A stretch of DNA of 12,322 nucleotides from Methanosarcinales archaeon. Lineage in GTDB: Archaea; Halobacteriota; Methanosarcinia; Methanosarcinales; Methanogasteraceae. The stretch covers positions 1-12,322 of the forward strand of contig DAOVGO010000031.1 in NCBI GenBank assembly GCA_030672345.1. Reading direction: 5' to 3'. Positions 11,800-12,322 of this stretch are shown here, piece by piece; within the stretch, counting starts at the first letter, position 1, and each line of letters opens with the position of its first letter. Both the position numbers and the translations under genes were made by a program. The notes beneath the pieces are model-generated. The model made no database searches. It was not told where the DNA came from and saw only the letters and a list, made by a program, of their open reading frames with translations.

Positions 11800-11831
11800 C
11801 TCACGGTATTAATGGCTTACGGTATCAACGG
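11800..11831. promoter_or_regulatory. Tandem 16-bp repeat upstream of arlF
   Basis: CTCACGGTATTAATGG (11800-11815) is followed directly by CTTACGGTATCAACGG (11816-11831), 13 of 16 bases identical. It starts 19 bases upstream of the arlF start, where the TATA/BRE region would be expected. It may be a regulator site or simply a slippage product. Confidence 0.5.
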
Positions 11832-11884
11832 CTTTGGGACGAAATTCACGTATACCCTGCCTGCGCCAGTGCGGCGCAACATTG

Positions 11885-12118
11885 CCCATGATCTCAAGAT
11901 ATCCCACTCTTCGGATATTGTGCCCCACAAGCTTCAGCCGCGTCTCAGTCTCCTTCCGCGAATCGAGTCTCCTCTTCAGCGGCGCGCCAAATCGGTATTT
12001 TACCATCGAATTAACCATTTGAGATCGAACGCATATGATAATTTTCTAACCACGCCTGAGTATCTTCCCAGAGCAAATATTGCATATCATACCACCCAAG
12101 AGCCCCTTTGCTCTTAAA
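11885..12118 (-). pseudogene. C-terminal remnant of an IS5-like transposase, frameshifted
   Basis: On the minus strand one frame (12118 down to about 12027) reads FKSKGALGWYDMQYLLWEDT, QAWLENYHMRS; the neighbouring frame (from about 12028) continues SQMVNSMVKYRFGAPLKRRL, DSRKETETRLKLVGHNIRRV. Together these resemble the end of IS5-like DDE transposases, in which FKSN, HYHKRSNVES, M-x-K-x-K/R-FG and a V-HNI block follow in this order. The catalytic E would be within the HYHxRSxxES stretch, where the frameshift falls. The rest of the transposase is absent. It lies immediately upstream of arlF in the same direction. The family is judged by motif order and could be a related IS group. Confidence 0.55.
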
Positions 12119-12185
12119 AGTGAACATGCTCAATATCATGTGGATCCCCCCACTGTTTTGACCCCGCGCAGCATAAAGACCGAAA
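12119..12185. other. Intergenic stretch between IS remnant and right-edge gene
   Basis: No gene or clear inverted repeat is visible; it contains a C-run (12147-12152) and no obvious transposon end. Confidence 0.35.
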
Positions 12186-12196
12186 ATTATAAATAG
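12186..12196 (+). promoter_or_regulatory. TATA box for the right-edge gene
   Basis: TTATAAATAG fits the archaeal TATA consensus well and lies about 30 bases upstream of ATG 12219, which would place the transcript start within a few bases of the start codon. Confidence 0.6.
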
Positions 12197-12218
12197 TTCT
12201 TTGTAATTTACTTTGTTT

Positions 12219-12322
12219 ATGCATGGCGATATACCAGAAGACATAACCTCTCTGGATATAGAAAGCATTGACTTCAATAACAAAGATATAGTGAAAGCCC
12301 TGATTTTAAAACTTCTCGATAC
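12219..12322 (+). CDS. Start of an unidentified gene, open at window end (possibly a transposase N-terminus)
   Basis: Thirty-four codons are visible: MHGDIPEDITSLDIESIDFN, NKDIVKALILKLLD. An acidic, short-motif start followed by a leucine-rich helix resembles the beginning of coiled-coil N-termini of IS66-type transposases, where a statement like 'SLDIESIDFNNKD' precedes a long leucine zipper. That resemblance is an impression from a short piece. A strong TATA box sits 30 bases upstream and supports a real gene start; no Shine-Dalgarno site is evident. The gene continues beyond the window. Confidence 0.5.
   Translation, partial: MHGDIPEDITSLDIESIDFNNKDIVKALILKLLD

Overview
The window looks like archaeal DNA from an anaerobic euryarchaeon that carries the methanogenesis or methane/alkane-oxidation C1 machinery. 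The support is gene content: a tetrahydromethanopterin (H4MPT) cyclohydrolase (mch), the H4MPT-biosynthesis pyrophosphokinase mptE, the archaeal-type thiazole synthase thi4, the small subunit of the archaeal mevalonate-pathway aconitase X, archaellum genes arlF/arlG/archaellin, and TATA-box promoters. I cannot assign a species. A methanogen, an ANME-type or alkane-oxidising relative, or an Archaeoglobales-like lineage would all fit.

Layout. 1-1220 is a graveyard without an intact gene: the C-terminal stub of a class I SAM methyltransferase (143-340), a dense cluster of hairpins (about 371-588), and a frameshifted IS66-family transposase fragment (about 751-1120). 1222-3522 holds housekeeping genes: the aconitase X small subunit and mptE on the minus strand in an ATGA-overlapping pair, divergent from moeA on the plus strand. 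3611-3793 is a chimeric deletion remnant of the flavoprotein pair that occurs intact at 6578-7754. 3947-4752 is a UPF0175-type antitoxin-like gene followed by a PIN-like (DUF3368) gene broken by an in-frame stop. 4864-6260 encodes two exported, membrane-anchored proteins resembling the accessory components (NikK/NikL type, DUF4198) of archaeal nickel/cobalt uptake systems. 6578-7754 is the intact iron-sulfur flavoprotein plus AfpA-like archaeoflavoprotein operon. 8103-8885 is thi4, bracketed by inverted copies of a CACGAATG-type repeat. 9200-10162 is mch, with a hairpin/U-tract terminator after it. 10304-11781 is arlF-arlG-archaellin, then an IS5-like transposase remnant (about 11885-12118). 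At the right edge an open gene start follows a strong TATA box.

The intact genes serve C1 and cofactor metabolism: H4MPT synthesis (mptE) and use (mch), molybdopterin maturation (moeA), thiazole (thi4), probable nickel acquisition, and low-potential flavin electron carriers. Isoprenoid synthesis and motility genes lie at the sides. Between them are signs of rearrangement: three decayed gene or transposase fragments, one decayed toxin-like gene, one internal duplication with a deletion of about 1 kb, and dispersed repeats.

The items most worth a second look are the duplicated and collapsed flavoprotein cassette, the multi-hairpin element at 371-588, the long leader ahead of the nickel-type genes, the inverted repeats around thi4, and the archaellum mini-cluster that lacks motor genes. 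I see no CRISPR array, tRNA or rRNA, and I cannot demonstrate a wholly new system from sequence alone.
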